64,000 nucleotides of DNA from Sceloporus undulatus (lineage: Eukaryota > Chordata > Lepidosauria > Squamata > Phrynosomatidae). How positions within the stretch are numbered: position 1 is the stretch's first letter; each line of letters starts with the position of its first letter. A model generated the notes under the pieces. The model did no database searches, was not told the origin of the DNA, and was given only the letters and a program-made list of their open reading frames with translations. Shown here one piece after another: positions 22,358 through 34,080 of this stretch. The position numbers were made by a program, and so were the translations under genes. The stretch spans positions 238,926,667 through 238,990,666 of the forward strand of contig NC_056522.1 of the NCBI RefSeq assembly GCF_019175285.1. Direction: 5' to 3'.

Positions 22358-22505
22358 AGGCACCAGGTCACATCTGATCTGAGAAGCTAAGCAAGGTCAT
22401 CCCTGGTTAATACTTGGATGATAGGGTGTGTTTCAAAGGAACGTCCTGGCAGTACCAACTCTGATAAAATTCCATAGGTCAATAGGCAACTTGAAGGCAC
22501 ATACA
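22358..22505 (+). mobile_element. 5S rRNA-derived SINE
   Basis: Head CATCTGATCTGAGAAGCTAA, GCAAGGTCATCCCTGGTTAA, TACTTGGATGATAGG is the internal promoter part of 5S rRNA (box A/C region). The tail CAACTTGAAGGCACATACAC is Bov-B-like, as in the tRNA SINEs. It is diverged from functional 5S rRNA and is not an rRNA gene. Confidence 0.82.
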
Positions 22506-22766
22506 CACTTATAAAGTGAGAAGTCAGAGTCTCGTTTCATGTGGAATTTTAATTAATCTTTTTTTCAAATACTGTAGAAATAATAGCTGGGATCTGATCA
22601 GGATAGGCTTCACAGGCTGGAGGTTTTAACTTCTTGATCTGTTCCATGGGTTTCCCTCCTATGCCAAATAGCATCAGTATGTGTTGGCAGAGGCAATCAC
22701 CCTCAAGCAACTGCAGTATACACTATAAAATTCATGCACCATGAGTTACGTGTTTAATATTTGATA

Positions 22767-23066
22767 TATCGTATATACTTGACTATAAATTGATCTCATG
22801 TATAAGTTGAGAGCAGGTTTGGGGGCCTAAACGATGGATTTTGATATGACCTGTGGATAAGTCAAGAGTAAGACTTATGGTCATGTAACAAAGGATCTAA
22901 AGAATGAAGCAAAGGAAAACAATACCAAAGAACTTACAGAATTTTAGGAGGCACAACTGTTTGTATTCACACTGAAGAATGAATGGATTCTGAGGGCAGG
23001 GAACCATCCAATTAAAAAGATTGTATGTACAGTGCTGTGTAAATTTACAGCGCTTTATAAATGAAG

Positions 23067-23112
<46 letters not shown>

Positions 23113-23302
23113 GATGAGAGAATAGAAGATGGTTAGTGCTTCCAGGACAGATTATACTCTTGCGTTTCACCAGGGGATGGTTTCTATTTTTATGAGAGTT
23201 AAGGTACAGTACTTACATTGACCCGTGGATAAGTTGACTCAGATTTTTTGGGAAAAATTTTTGATTAAAATTTCTGGACCTATACATGAGTATATACAGT
23301 AG
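22767..23302. mobile_element. MITE with CGTATATAC termini, with nested microsatellite
   Basis: Starts CGTATATACTTGACTATAAA and ends ATACATGAGTATATAC. Internal blocks GATTTTGATATGACCTGTGG and TTGACCCGTGGATAAGTTGA match the 9907-10320 copy. A CAGCGCTTTATAAATGAAGG piece and (AAT)n at about 23071-23110 are nested inside it, probably a small LINE tail. Confidence 0.7.
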
Positions 23303-24124
23303 TTTGGCCTCTAATTGGTTTGTTAGAAAATGCTCAGTTGCAGTATGTTAGTAACTTTTGTTGGCTTCTTGAATATTTTTCAAGTAATGTGCTTACTCTT
23401 ACACACCCACACACTTAAGTACAGCTCTCTGTCAAATTTCCATTATCTAAAAATATCTTATTATTCTCTTATAAGGGAAATTAAATAGATTTGAAAGGAA
23501 AGTCAATCTTTTAAATAAGAAAAAGGATGATATGTGATATTATAGTTAGCGTTAAAGGTTTTTCAAAATAGAAAGTACAGTGAATACAGCAATATACAGT
23601 TTAAAGGATGGCAAGTGTTTTTAGTATTTTAGAGATTTAGTATTTGTAGACTTAGTTTAGTTTGTATTTATGTCTTTGTGTAATTGTATTTCTTCTGCTT
23701 TGTTTTGTTTTGTACCTATTTTAATTAATAAAATTTATTTTAAAATAAAATAAAAATATCTTATTGTAATACAATGATTTTTAGGAAGATTTTTTACAGA
23801 GAAACTGTAAAGCAGTGACATTTGAAATTGAATTGTGCTGTGTGCTGTTTCTAAGTCACTTGATATGTTGGCAAGCTTTTTGGCAGGTCCTTGAAAGAAA
23901 GCAAGATAATTGTTCAGGCTATTTCAGCTTACAAGGTAATCTTATGTATCTCTTGTCAAAAGACCCAGTGAGTTCAGTGGTACTTACTCCTGGGTAGATG
24001 TGATTAGGGGGATTACCAGCGACAAGGGACAACCTTTAGTCTGGTGAAACTTAGCTTTGGCTTTTAATCATTCAAAACAAGACAACTCATACCATTCATC
24101 AGTATTAATTAAATTGATTAATTG

Positions 24125-24352
24125 AGCCAGCATGGTATAGTGGTTTGAATGTTGAACTGGGACACTGCGAAACCAGGGTTCAAATCCCCATTCAACCATG
24201 GAAACCATTGGGTGATATTGAGAAAGTCACACTCTCACAGCATCTGAGGAAGGAAACGGCAAACCCTCTCTGAACAAATTCTGCCAAGAAAATTATGAAA
24301 GTTTCACCTTAGGGTTGCCATAAGTCAGAAAGGCATTTGACGCAACAACATT
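24125..24352 (+). mobile_element. Full-length Sauria-type SINE
   Basis: GAGCCAGCATGGTATAGTGG head, GGGTTCAAATCCCC B box, AAGTCACACTCTCACAGCAT linker, CTCTCTGAACAAATTCTGCC, and tail GGGTTGCCATAAGTCAGAAA..CGCAACAACA. The most complete copy of the family in the window. It lies 160 bp before HACD2 exon 6. Confidence 0.88.
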
Positions 24353-24514
24353 TTATTCAAAATATTGAATTCAAAATTAAGTTCAAGTCCTAATCTCATA
24401 TAATGGAAATCCCATTTAATTCAACTGGACTTTTGAGTAACAGTTACTAGGGCTGTGTGCTTAATTCAGTTATCCGGTGTTTATGTTTATATATACATTT
24501 ATTTTGTTTTGTAG

Positions 24515-24693
24515 ATACACATTGTTCATCGTACTGTATCCAATGGGAGTTTCAGGAGAATTGCTCACAATATATGCTGCTCTGCCCTTTGTCAGGCAAT
24601 CTGGTTTATATTCCATTAGTTTGCCTAACAAATACAATTTCTCCTTTGACTACTATACATTCTTGATCCTGACTATGATATCTTATATTCCAA
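24515..24693 (+). CDS. HACD2: HACD2 coding exon 6 (catalytic segment)
   Basis: Acceptor TTTTGTAG, donor CCAA|GTAAGTA. Encodes the rest of Arg175 and residues 176-234. [20 protein letters not shown] contains the family's catalytic pair: Tyr183 and Glu190, spaced seven residues as in yeast Phs1 Tyr149/Glu156. Then come [33 protein letters not shown] and MISYIP, the last membrane segment. Both catalytic residues are intact, so the enzyme should be active. Confidence 0.97.
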
Positions 24694-25559
24694 GTAAGTA
24701 TATTATTCAGTTGAATCCTTCTGCCCTTGTGATTCAAGCATGTCTAAAATTTAGAATGCCTGCAAACTGTTTTGTGTCCTACCTGCAATTTTTTTGTATA
24801 TTTGATCATGATTGCATTAAAAATAATGGTCTAGTTTTAGCAATGAAAAATTAGCAGTAAACCTAAATGGACAGATTGTGTGTTTCTAAGGAGTGGGGCA
24901 AAAAGACCTTTTTGAATTCTATTTCAGCCCTACAAATGTTGTGCACTGGCTTATCCAGGCCCTGGTGGTATTTTCAGTTCTCTTTATCTTTACCTGTGGG
25001 TAAAATAAGGGATAAGAACAAATAGAAGAATATGTGGTTGTTTGAAGGGTGCTAGTTATAATTGTTTCTTTTTTCTTTCATGTTTTGAAAGAAAATTGCA
25101 TAAAAAATAGACCCTTGGTTTCAACTTTTGTTGATATTTCATGTTCATGGGGCTCAAGAAGTTTTTGAATCCTAGCTTGCAAGTTCAACTGCTATGATAA
25201 TAATGAAAAATCCTTTAAATCTAATTTTTTCTAATGCAAAAGAATGTAATAAAACTCAAAAATATCAGCCCTGAATGGCAAATGTACACATTTGCAACAT
25301 GTGCAAAAGCCCTTAGATAAGTTGCTCATCCATTTAAATCTAGCTGAAGTACACCATCTTCACATTGTGAAGTAATGTTTCTAGTTTTCCTGGCACAAGA
25401 AAAAATAATTTGGTGAAGCAGATTCCTTATGCTTATAGTGATACTGGTAAGCCCTTTGTTTGTCTTCACTGTATTTTGCTGTATTTGTACATGAGCCTTC
25501 CCAAAGTAAAGTTTTTTCATAGGAGGAACCAACTAATAGAAAATGTCCTTTATCTAATT

Positions 25560-25895
25560 CAGGCCTGCACAACATATGGCCTGGGGGCCACATGCATCCC
25601 GCTAAAGGATTTTGGGTGATCTGCAAGAATGTGGAACGATTTCAAGGCTCCTCTGCTGCTTGGCCTTCTCCTGAGGAGAAGGCAAAGTGGAGAATGAGGA
25701 TGGGTGAACACTTGCAATGCTCCTCCGCTGCTTGGCTTTCTCTTGAGGAGAGGGTCAGGCAGATGAGGAGGCATTAATATAAATAATATTTATTAAAAAT
25801 TAATTAATTAATATTTAATTAAAACCTATCTCTGGCTCAAAGAAGTTAACCTATTTTAATTTTGGCCCCTTCCTATTGCCAAGTTGTGCAGTTGT
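25560..25895. mobile_element. hAT-like MITE
   Basis: Starts CAGGCCTGCACAACATATGG and ends with GTTGTGCAGTTGTGCC, an inverted-repeat relation (CTGCACAAC/GTTGTGCAG). The GGCCTGGGGGCCACATGC block and a TAATTAAT-rich 3' half are seen in this kind of hAT derivative. The exact ends are uncertain. Confidence 0.6.
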
Positions 25896-26805
25896 GCCTC
25901 TTCCTATTGTTTCATGAAGAAATCTGAGCTGTGTGTGTATAAAGTATTTGTTTGTTTTATTTTAAATTAGCTGTAGTATCTCAGTGTTAGCCATTGTTAA
26001 TGATGGTTCAATTCCAGCTGCTCTTGGGGATGACTGCCTATGTTTTTGGGTACTCACGTTGCAGGCCTGTATCAGTTGCCCTTGATAGAGTATGATTCCC
26101 AACACATTACTCTGTATGAATGAAAGGTAATGCAGGGCCTCTCAGAGTATGCCATATTACCAATATGTGAAGTATTTTCTGGCACCTTAAACACTAATAT
26201 AATAGCAAACGCTATAGTTAAACAAAGTATACGCCCCCCCCCCCCCCCAAAGAAAAACCTTTTACAGGACTTTCAGTAAATGTAGCTAGATTATGGCTAA
26301 GCCTGTCCATGCCTCAAACATGTATTTCAGTAGAATAAGATGTGTCAAAAATTGCATTTTTCTCCCCCAAACCTCTTTGCAACAATCAGTTTAGCAGACC
26401 TTTGTGTGTTCTTGACAGCTGTATGTACAGCATGCCATACTGAAATATAGAAGGACGAAGGGGAAAGGGGGGAAAAGATGTACATTAAATCTTTAAAATA
26501 AGAAAGCATGCAGAAAAAAATTGCTTTAAGCTAAGTCTGGAATTAAATAGCTGTAGTGACTTTGGTGTCTTTTCTATATACCATTCTAACTGCCCAGAAT
26601 ATGTGTTTGGCTTCTTCAGGACTAGCTTCACCGTTAGGCAAAATAAAGTAGTTGCTTCAGTTGACAGATGCTGGGGGGCTGAAGGTGATAGCAGACAGGA
26701 CAGGGTTGTGTGCGTCAGACTCAATCTATCCTGCTACTTCAATTATAATAGTGCTGTTGTGTTCCTTGTGTAGAACCAATCTTCAATAACCAGTTCAGTT
26801 ACCTT

Positions 26806-27374
26806 TGGCTTATTCCCACTTACCTCTTGATCAATTCCTGCACCTATTCCTGAAACCAGTTCAGGAAACACAGTGGTTCCCACTATGTTTGCGCCGGTTT
26901 CAAGAATCGGTGCAGGAAGTGATAGCCGCGGGCTCCCCGCCATGTCTCCCTCCATCCTTCCTGGCCATACCGGGGGAGGAGGAGAGGCCAGGGTGGAAGG
27001 AGAGAGGCAGGCTGGGAGGACTGCGGCACGCTGGGGCGGAAGAAGAGAGGCAGGCCAGGAGGACGGAGCAGGCATGGAGGTATGGCCAGGAGGCCGGGGA
27101 AGCTGCTGCCAGTTGGAACCAGGGCGGATTTGAATCCGATTCAAATCCACCTGGTTCCTACTAGGGCTGAATCTATTTATTCCTAAATAAATTGTTTCAG
27201 CCCAAAAAGCAGCCCATTTTACCAGCGTCTTTTTGACGCAAGTTAAATGGGTAAAAACCATGCCCCCCCCTTTCCAAATCGCTCCAGTGATTCGAATTAA
27301 TTGGGAACCATGGTGGTTTAAACTGATTCCTTTGCAATCACGATCCGGTTTAAACCATAGTGGGAACAAGGCCC
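26806..27374. mobile_element. GC-rich MITE in HACD2 intron 6
   Basis: Left GGCTTATTCCCACTTACC and right TAGTGGGAACAAGGCC are inverted. The interior is GC- and GAGG-rich, with paired TTTGAATCCGATTCAAATCC and GGTTTAAACTGATTCC/GGTTTAAACCATAG blocks. The 208-codon minus-strand ORF across it is a by-product of composition. It ends 325 bp before exon 7. Confidence 0.65.
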
Positions 27375-27487
27375 TTGTTTGTAGAATTTAGTGGGAGGGA
27401 GGAGCAGCAGCTTGTGTTTTGCATAAGACAGCAAAATATCTTGGGCAACATGGATATACTTGTGTGAAAGACAGAATACATGATATT

Positions 27488-27640
27488 AACAGCTGTGTAT
27501 ACATAATGCAAGGGGATCTTGTAGCACCTTTGAGACTTAAGTCTATGAAAGCATCTGCTACCAACTTCTTTCTCTCAGTCTCAAAGGTGCTAACAGATAT
27601 TCTTTCATACTGATCCAGACTGATATGGCTATGTGTTTGA
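27488..27640 (-). repeat. Interspersed repeat fragment (same family as 225-350)
   Basis: Contains GGATCTTGTAGCACCTTTGA, GTCTCAAAGGTGCTAACAGA and TGATCCAGACTGATATGGCT. Diverged; class not assigned. Confidence 0.55.
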
Positions 27641-27698
27641 ATTTTGTCTATACATACAACCTTCACTTTTATTTACATAATTCTGTTTTGGTTTTCAG

Positions 27699-27781
27699 TC
27701 TTTCCTCAGCTGTATTTTCATATGCTACACCAGAGAAGAAAAACACTTTCCCTTACTGAAGAACACAAGAAATCTGAGTAA
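27699..27781 (+). CDS. HACD2: HACD2 coding exon 7 (C-terminus)
   Basis: Acceptor GGTTTTCAG, ends at TAA 27779-27781. Encodes [18 protein letters not shown] then LTEEHKKSE (residues 235-261). The C-terminus KKSE has Lys at -3 and -4, the dilysine ER-retrieval form also seen in the mammalian protein as I recall it (KKFE). The first codon is completed by the last base of exon 6. Confidence 0.96.
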
Positions 27782-28017
27782 TTCCAACTTTTGTTCAGAG
27801 CTACGCATGTGCATGGGCACATGCACTGATACACGCACGATCCAAAAAAGTGTTCAGAAGTTTATAAACACTAGAGAGTATTAAAATGAGAGTCAAAATA
27901 AAAAGTTTGGTAAACTGCTACACATTTTTCAGCACTAGTAATTTTGCAACAAAAGCATCACTCTGTTTTTTCACCATGTTCTTTTAAATGAAATATATTG
28001 TTTTATTATTTTGTTGT

Positions 28018-28049
<32 letters not shown>

Positions 28050-28130
28050 TGCTAAAACCCCCTATTGTGACATTGTTTTCTTGGTGGTATGAGGGATAAA
28101 GTGTATGTGGTGCTCAAACTGGGATTATTT
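27782..28130 (+). other. HACD2: HACD2 proximal 3' UTR
   Basis: AT-rich UTR-like sequence. AATAAA at about 27897-27902 (AGTCAAAATAAAAAG) is a proximal poly(A) candidate. A T-run of about 26 follows at 28025-28050. Longer 3' UTR forms are possible (see 38092). Confidence 0.5.
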
Positions 28131-28134
28131 TATT

Positions 28135-28371
28135 ACAGTGGGCCCTTGTTATCCTCTGGGGTTTGGTTCCAGGAACCCCCCATGAATAACAAAATCTGTG
28201 TATGCTTGAGTCCCATTAAATACAATGGCATAGTAAAATTGTGTCCCTTATTATATAAAATGGAAAAATCATGGTTTGCTATTGGGAACTTATACTTTTT
28301 TGGAATATTTTCAAGCCATGGATGCTTGAATCCGTGGATCAAAAATCCGTGGTTAAGGAGGTTTGACCGTA
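28135..28371. mobile_element. Mariner/pogo-like MITE
   Basis: Starts CAGTGGGCCCTTGTTATCC and ends AAGGAGGTTTGACCG. The inside has TCAAGCCATGGATGCTTGAA, TCCGTGGATCAAAAATCCG. Fairly intact copy of the family at 49008-49232. Confidence 0.75.
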
Positions 28372-29083
28372 TTTAACAGCTTGTCTGCATGTCACATACT
28401 TATGTACATCATTGTAACAATATTATCTGGAATGCTTTTAACATTTGGTCTAGAACTGATAATGAGCAGATTAATGAAGTCTGTACTGTACTGACTTTGG
28501 GTCTGGATGGGGCTATACTGCTTGGAATTCAGGACAAACTCCTACAGAGGGAGACTGGCGGTATGTAGACTGCAGCAGTTAATTGGTTGCCTAAACTGCA
28601 CAAATGATATTTTTCTAAAGAGTGGGGCCTTAAAATAATGCAGTGTTGCACAACAGTGTGTTTGAAGGGTGCAACTTATACCTCAGACTGTGTTGTACTC
28701 CTGCTGTTCTTGAATGTTCCTCTTATATGTTTTTTTTTAACTTGACACCTAATTTTGCTGAAATGCATAGAATACAATGCACATGGTATACATAATTTAT
28801 AATGGACACTGATTTCATATGAGAACTAACAATTTCCAAGAGTTATGGAAATGAAAATATCTGACATGAATGTTCCATCATTTAGAAAAGTTCTCTAAAC
28901 ATCCTTTTCTTAAAGCAAACTTTTTAAAGAGCAAGTTTAAAGTTCAAAATGTTTTTTAATGAGGTCATTAATATTGTGCTTAAAGGCACTATTACTGCTG
29001 GTACGTTCAATTTACTTCAATGCTTGTTCATTCAGCGAATGGTATTTTTATAACGTAAACAGCTGGAAAATGTTGGTCTTTAG

Positions 29084-29121
<38 letters not shown>

Positions 29122-31546
29122 ACAACCTGTTAAGGACAGTCTGGAACAAAATGCTAATTGCTGCTTGCCACTTTGTTAACCTGCTGTACTGGAGAGGGAA
29201 ATATTACTTCTTAAAATGACTAAGTTTTATTTATGCTTGAATAGAGAAAAAAATTGTTAATTATTACCCCCACGTGATGCCTGAAGAAGAGAAAAAAAAT
29301 TGATAAATTTAATCTTTTTAATGTGAAATACAATGGAAAACATCATTAGTTTTTTTTAATGCACTAGCATTGATCACTCTATCTATAATATTAAATTATA
29401 AACTTAATTACTTTCATATGGGATGTCATTCCAGTTGGTGTAATCATTGAAAGTGACATCCAGCATATTTTTCATTCATTCCATGGCACCAGTTCATATC
29501 ACCCCACAATGTCATACTTTATCTTTTGTTCTCCAGCATTATAAAAAATGATTTGATTCTCCAGTCTCTCTTCATGTTTATGATATTTTCTTCAGTCAGC
29601 TTGGTTATTTCTTCCTATTTAAAGAGTTTATTGGATGATCCATAATCTTTCTAGTTCTGCACACAGACATCCATATGACAGTTCTGAAGGAGAGCAGGGG
29701 TTGTTCACTTAGTGTAAATGTCCTCAAGAATTCATCTCAACTGGAATGCTCACAGGACCTTCTGCCTTTCAGGGTTGTGCTAAATCCAGGTTGAGTATTA
29801 ATCTTACAGCCTATATAGCAAGAAATGCTGTTAGGCTATAGAAAGAGTCGTGGCATTATTTACTTTGCATACTTTCACCTCAGCATGCTTGTTCTTTAGG
29901 GATGCCATCTAAATATATCCTAATTTGCAGTACAATAGAGATAACTTAATGTAGATTTTGCTATATGATTAGATGCCTAGTAAAAGGGCACATCAGTACT
30001 TTCTATACCAACATCATCCAACTCATACCTATAACTTGCCTGTCTTTTCATTTGGTACTATGTGGGCAATTTCCCTCAGTTATTACTGTGCTTTCCCGTT
30101 GCATTTGTAGTGCTCATACATATCTGACACAACAAGTTTCCATGAGCCTCTGCTTTCTTTTATCACTTTGATTTGGGCAAGAATTCTTAGCGTTCCTTAT
30201 AAAAATGATTTTGCACTGGTTGTTTTAAGGACAAGGCATATTCTTGCCAGTTGTCAAGCAATACAATTCTAAAAGCTAAGATTTAAAAATGTGGCGGCAC
30301 TTCTGTGCTTAAATTTTGTATGGACCTTGGGTACATCGGGAATGTAGTAGTCAAGACTATTGCTTACACTCAACATGCATCTTTTGGCAGGTAGAGAGTA
30401 AAAAACTACACCTTAGCTAGCAGCTGCTGCCAGTGCTGCAACTCCCATCATCAGTCAGTATGACAAGTTATTCCAAATCAATTCCAACCCTCTACTGAAG
30501 CTCTTAAAGGTTACATAGCAACAAGGTTTTTTAAAATTTGTGATGCAGACCATCTTGTTTCCTAAATATAGGAACCTATGGTCACATGTGTGGCTGAATA
30601 AAGGCAGTTTATCAGGTGACAATGCTATCATTCTTCCTTGCAATTAATTCTCCCAATTCACAGCAGCAATGCTTTATTCTATCAAGGTTTTGTGATAAGC
30701 TTGTGTAAGAATAATTGTGAGGATATTTTGTAAGCTGCTTTCACACCCTTCACAATTGGAACTATAAGATATAGATATATGAATTAGTCTGACTAGAATC
30801 TGCCAGTGTTGCTTGAAATGAACATCTGTCCTGTTAACGCTGCTTGCTTTCAATTGGGCAGAGAACTAAAGGTCTAAAATTAAAGGAGTAGCAGCATTTG
30901 AGAGTGTACAAAGTTCAAGGACTTAACATTTTTCTTTTTTATACTCCTTTTTGCAGTTTTTTATAAGTTATGTACCCAATTTGCAAATACTGTAGCTGCA
31001 ATTTGAACAAATGTAGAAAAACCTCCTGTAGTTGTACAATGTGCCCATGTTTGACATCATATTATCTGTAAAGGTTTTATACAAACATGTTTCCAAAAAA
31101 GCAAATATTGTGTTCTGTTTTGCAAATGATTCTGTGGTACTGTGAATCTGTTCAATCACTGGACTAAGGCTCTGCCTTATTCTGTCCACATCAATTTATC
31201 AGAGGTCTGCCACTGATCCACCTTTTGTATTCCTTTCCATAATGCAAAGACCATCACTGGGGCCTGAGGATTTGATTCCACCTTCTGGTGAAATTCTACT
31301 TTTGATGCTGATAGTTACGTACATATATGGAGAGGCATGTCATGCAAAGCTTGAGAATAGCAGCTTCTGTATACACGTTGGTCTGCAGTTACATGTTTTT
31401 ACTGATAGTCATTTTGAGAGGCAAACCCTTTTTATGATGGGACATCAATCCGACTGTTCTATGTAGCTCCTATTGGCTGAAAATAATTCTGCAGATGAGC
31501 TGCCCTGTACATTTTGCAGAAATATCATGGGGATGCCTTTACTGTT
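28372..31546. other. AT-rich stretch downstream of HACD2, no gene seen
   Basis: About 3.2 kb, largely free of recognisable transposons apart from an (ATT)n microsatellite at about 29082-29121. It could be HACD2 distal 3' UTR or plain intergenic DNA. No open frame resembles a known protein. Confidence 0.5.
29082..29121. repeat. (ATT)n microsatellite
   Basis: About 13 uninterrupted ATT units. Confidence 0.95.
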
Positions 31547-31727
31547 GCTTTGTCATAGAATCGTAGAGTTGGAAGAGACCACAAGGGCCATCCAGCCCAG
31601 CCCCCTGCCATGCAGGAAATCTCAAAGCATCCCTGACAGATGGCCATCCAGCCTCTGTTTAAAGACCTCCAAAGAAGGAGACTCCACCACACTCCAAGGG
31701 AGTGTGTTCCACTGTTGAAAAGCTCTT
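31547..31727 (-). mobile_element. CR1-type LINE 3' end
   Basis: TCATAGAATCGTAGAGTTGG, GGGCCATCCAGCCCAGCCCC, CAGATGGCCATCCAGCCTCT, GGGAGTGTGTTCCACTGTTG: reverse orientation of the CR1 terminal region. Confidence 0.85.
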
Positions 31728-31903
31728 ACTGCCTTTAGCTATTGTTCACTTAATGTTTGCAGCGCTTAGTCCATTTCCCTTCTTTGAGTTATAATTCTGT
31801 TATATGCATTGCCTATGGAAGAGTTCATCTGGTTGTAATATAAATATTCCATGGAAACACCATAAACTAGTGGAGGGTCCCACTGTATTTCTCCCAGCCA
31901 GTA

Positions 31904-32424
31904 TTTTGGCAGCTCAGTATAGGCACGGTACAGACCGCGGAAAAGGGGTAGTCCACAGCCGCCCCTTTTCTTTTTGGGTTGGAGGCAGGGCAGCCTCACC
32001 AGCAGCCCCTGCGGCTCCAACCCAGTGCTTTTCCAAGCCACAGAGAACCGGCAAAATGCCACTTCCATGTTGCCTGGAAAAGGGGTGTCCTTGGGGCTTC
32101 ATGCCCCAGGACACCCCAACAGCTGCAGCCAGAGGAGAAAGGAGCCCTGGCGCCATTCCCACAGCCACTTGGTGGTTGCACGAACAAGACGCATGCCAGA
32201 AGGATCTACGTTTTGGAGCTTGTTCTCACGCTGCAGTTAGGTTGCCATAAGCCGTTTGGACGCGGCGTGGCCGTGACATCATAATGGCGGCAGCCATGTG
32301 CACAAGGCGCCGCCATTATCACGCACTCCATATGTGCTAGGGTTAGGGACCGTGCAGTTGCTGCACCGTCCCGTATCCCTAGCACGGCACCAGCACGCTG
32401 CAACAGGCCCATATGTATTGGGCC
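31904..32424. mobile_element. Diverged relative of the GC-rich hairpin element
   Basis: Shares GGGTGTCCTTGGGGCTTCAT..GCCCCAGGACACCCC and CTAGGGTTAGGGACC/..ATCCCTAGCAC blocks with 21667-22236, in inverted order. GC-rich island in AT-rich DNA. Ends are blurred (GGCACGGTACAGACCGCG at left, CAACAGGCCCATATG at right). Confidence 0.6.
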
Positions 32425-33089
32425 ATAGATTCCAAAATATGGATATAAGACTAGATCTGAGACTATGCAGCCTCTATTTCTTCCATTTCCCCTCCCCCAG
32501 TGGATATGATGTTATGGAAATTTGGTTAAATCTCAAAATATGAAGACACCATTACTTAAGAAAGTAGATTTGTGAGGTATTGTTTTTGGCTCTTTTTGGC
32601 TAGCTTTCAGGTGTAGAAAGTTTACGCTGCAACTTTAAGATTAACCTGAGGATATGGGATACAATATATGATTTAAAAAAAAACTTATCAACCTCCATGT
32701 AAAGACTTGTTCCTTGGAGAGGATGTGGCTCATGATTCAACATAAGAAACCCTAACAAAGCTCTTTATGTCTTGCATTTAAAATGAAACAATCTGGTTTT
32801 TCCCCCCCTTCTTTTCATTTCCTGCTATATCCAGAAGAATTTGGAAAAGATAGTGACCTGTGGAAACCAAAGCTTCTGAGATAACTGGTGTCTGCTAACC
32901 TTATGAGATTTGGCCCCTTTGGAACTGTGTTGTGGGAGAATCCCAAATTATGCTGCTAACCCCTTCACAGACTCAGGACAGGATATTTAAAGCCATACAC
33001 CCTCCTTGCTGCATTCTGAATTGGCAGAGCAGAGAAAATTGTAAGGTGGAAACAGGCTTAGTTTGCCCCGCTCTAAAATTGTAGATGTG

Positions 33090-33210
33090 TGACCATCAAT
33101 TACAAGGCTCTCTTGCCTTTCCCCCTGCATTGTATATTCCTCTAATCTATGTTGTACCCTGCCTCATGCCTTGGGGAGAGTTTGGTAAGAAATAAAATTT
33201 ATTATTAGGA
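33090..33210 (+). mobile_element. LINE 3' tail fragment
   Basis: TGTTGTACCCTGCCTCATGC, CTTGGGGAGAG and TAAGAAATAAAATTTATTATT form a typical CR1/L2-group terminal sequence with an A/T tail. Confidence 0.5.
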
Positions 33211-34080
33211 TTATTTTTACCATCCTCAAATACTTGATAGTTTGAACTCAGCTCTTTCCTTACTTAAGAAGGGAAATAACAACAGTTGACATTAATCTGG
33301 CATCTACTGGTTATGCCTCTCACAGTGGACAATTCTTGCAATGTTGTCAGTTAAAATTGTGCTTTAAAGAGATGGCCAAAAAGAAAGGTGTGACCCAGGA
33401 GGATTGGTCAGCAATCGGTTGAACAAACTGGCCAGCAGGAAATAAATGGAAGCAGGACTGGAAACAATGTAGGAGATTTAAGATGGAACCCCACAAAGCG
33501 AGACTAGAGTGGTTTTCTAAGACTTCTGTTAAGGTTGACATTTGTAGTTTCTATGTACCAGTTCCACATGCCTGGCTGTTGTGCATATCTTCCAATTCGT
33601 GAATAGGCGCTGTGACTGGAGATACGTTTTTGTAGCTGTGTAGTCATGCAGTTGAAATAGCTGCAAAAGACTTGGTTTATTCAAACTTGCCTGCTCCAAA
33701 TGTTTAAGCGTGTGTGAGACAGTAAGCAAGAGAAAGAGAAGCTGCTTTTTCCTCTGTGGGAGAAAAGGTTACAGGTATCTGCTTTTTCTCATCTGGGGCA
33801 AAAAACAGCTAGCGGAAAGGATTTGAACTGGAAAACTGTCCTTTGCTGCATTCAACAAAATTTGCATTGGGCCAGATTGCTTTTAATTTTTTAAAAATTG
33901 GGGGGAAGTGATATGATCTACATTTGATATATGATTTAAATGTTTTCTTAATGTTCCCTTCAACAAAATTTGAATTATCCCAAACTGCTTTTTTTTTAAA
34001 TTTTTTAAAAGGAACAATATAGGGAATAAAAACAATTTTCACAGAGATGGCATACAAGAGAAAGAGCAGAACTTGTGCTA

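Noticed and set aside
22358-22505. 5S rRNA gene
   Set aside because: Only the middle part of 5S is present, it is diverged and carries a Bov-B-like SINE tail.
26743-27369. 208-codon minus-strand ORF in HACD2 intron 6
   Set aside because: It covers a GC-rich MITE with inverted ends. No protein family features, and the composition explains the openness.
30960-31210. Similarity of a short reading (RIRQS) with 38700-38900, possible shared transposon protein
   Set aside because: Only five residues agree; too little to support a relation.
31804-32284. 148- and 101-codon ORFs with CpG-rich sequence, possible promoter
   Set aside because: The sequence is a worn copy of the GC-rich hairpin element at 21667-22236.
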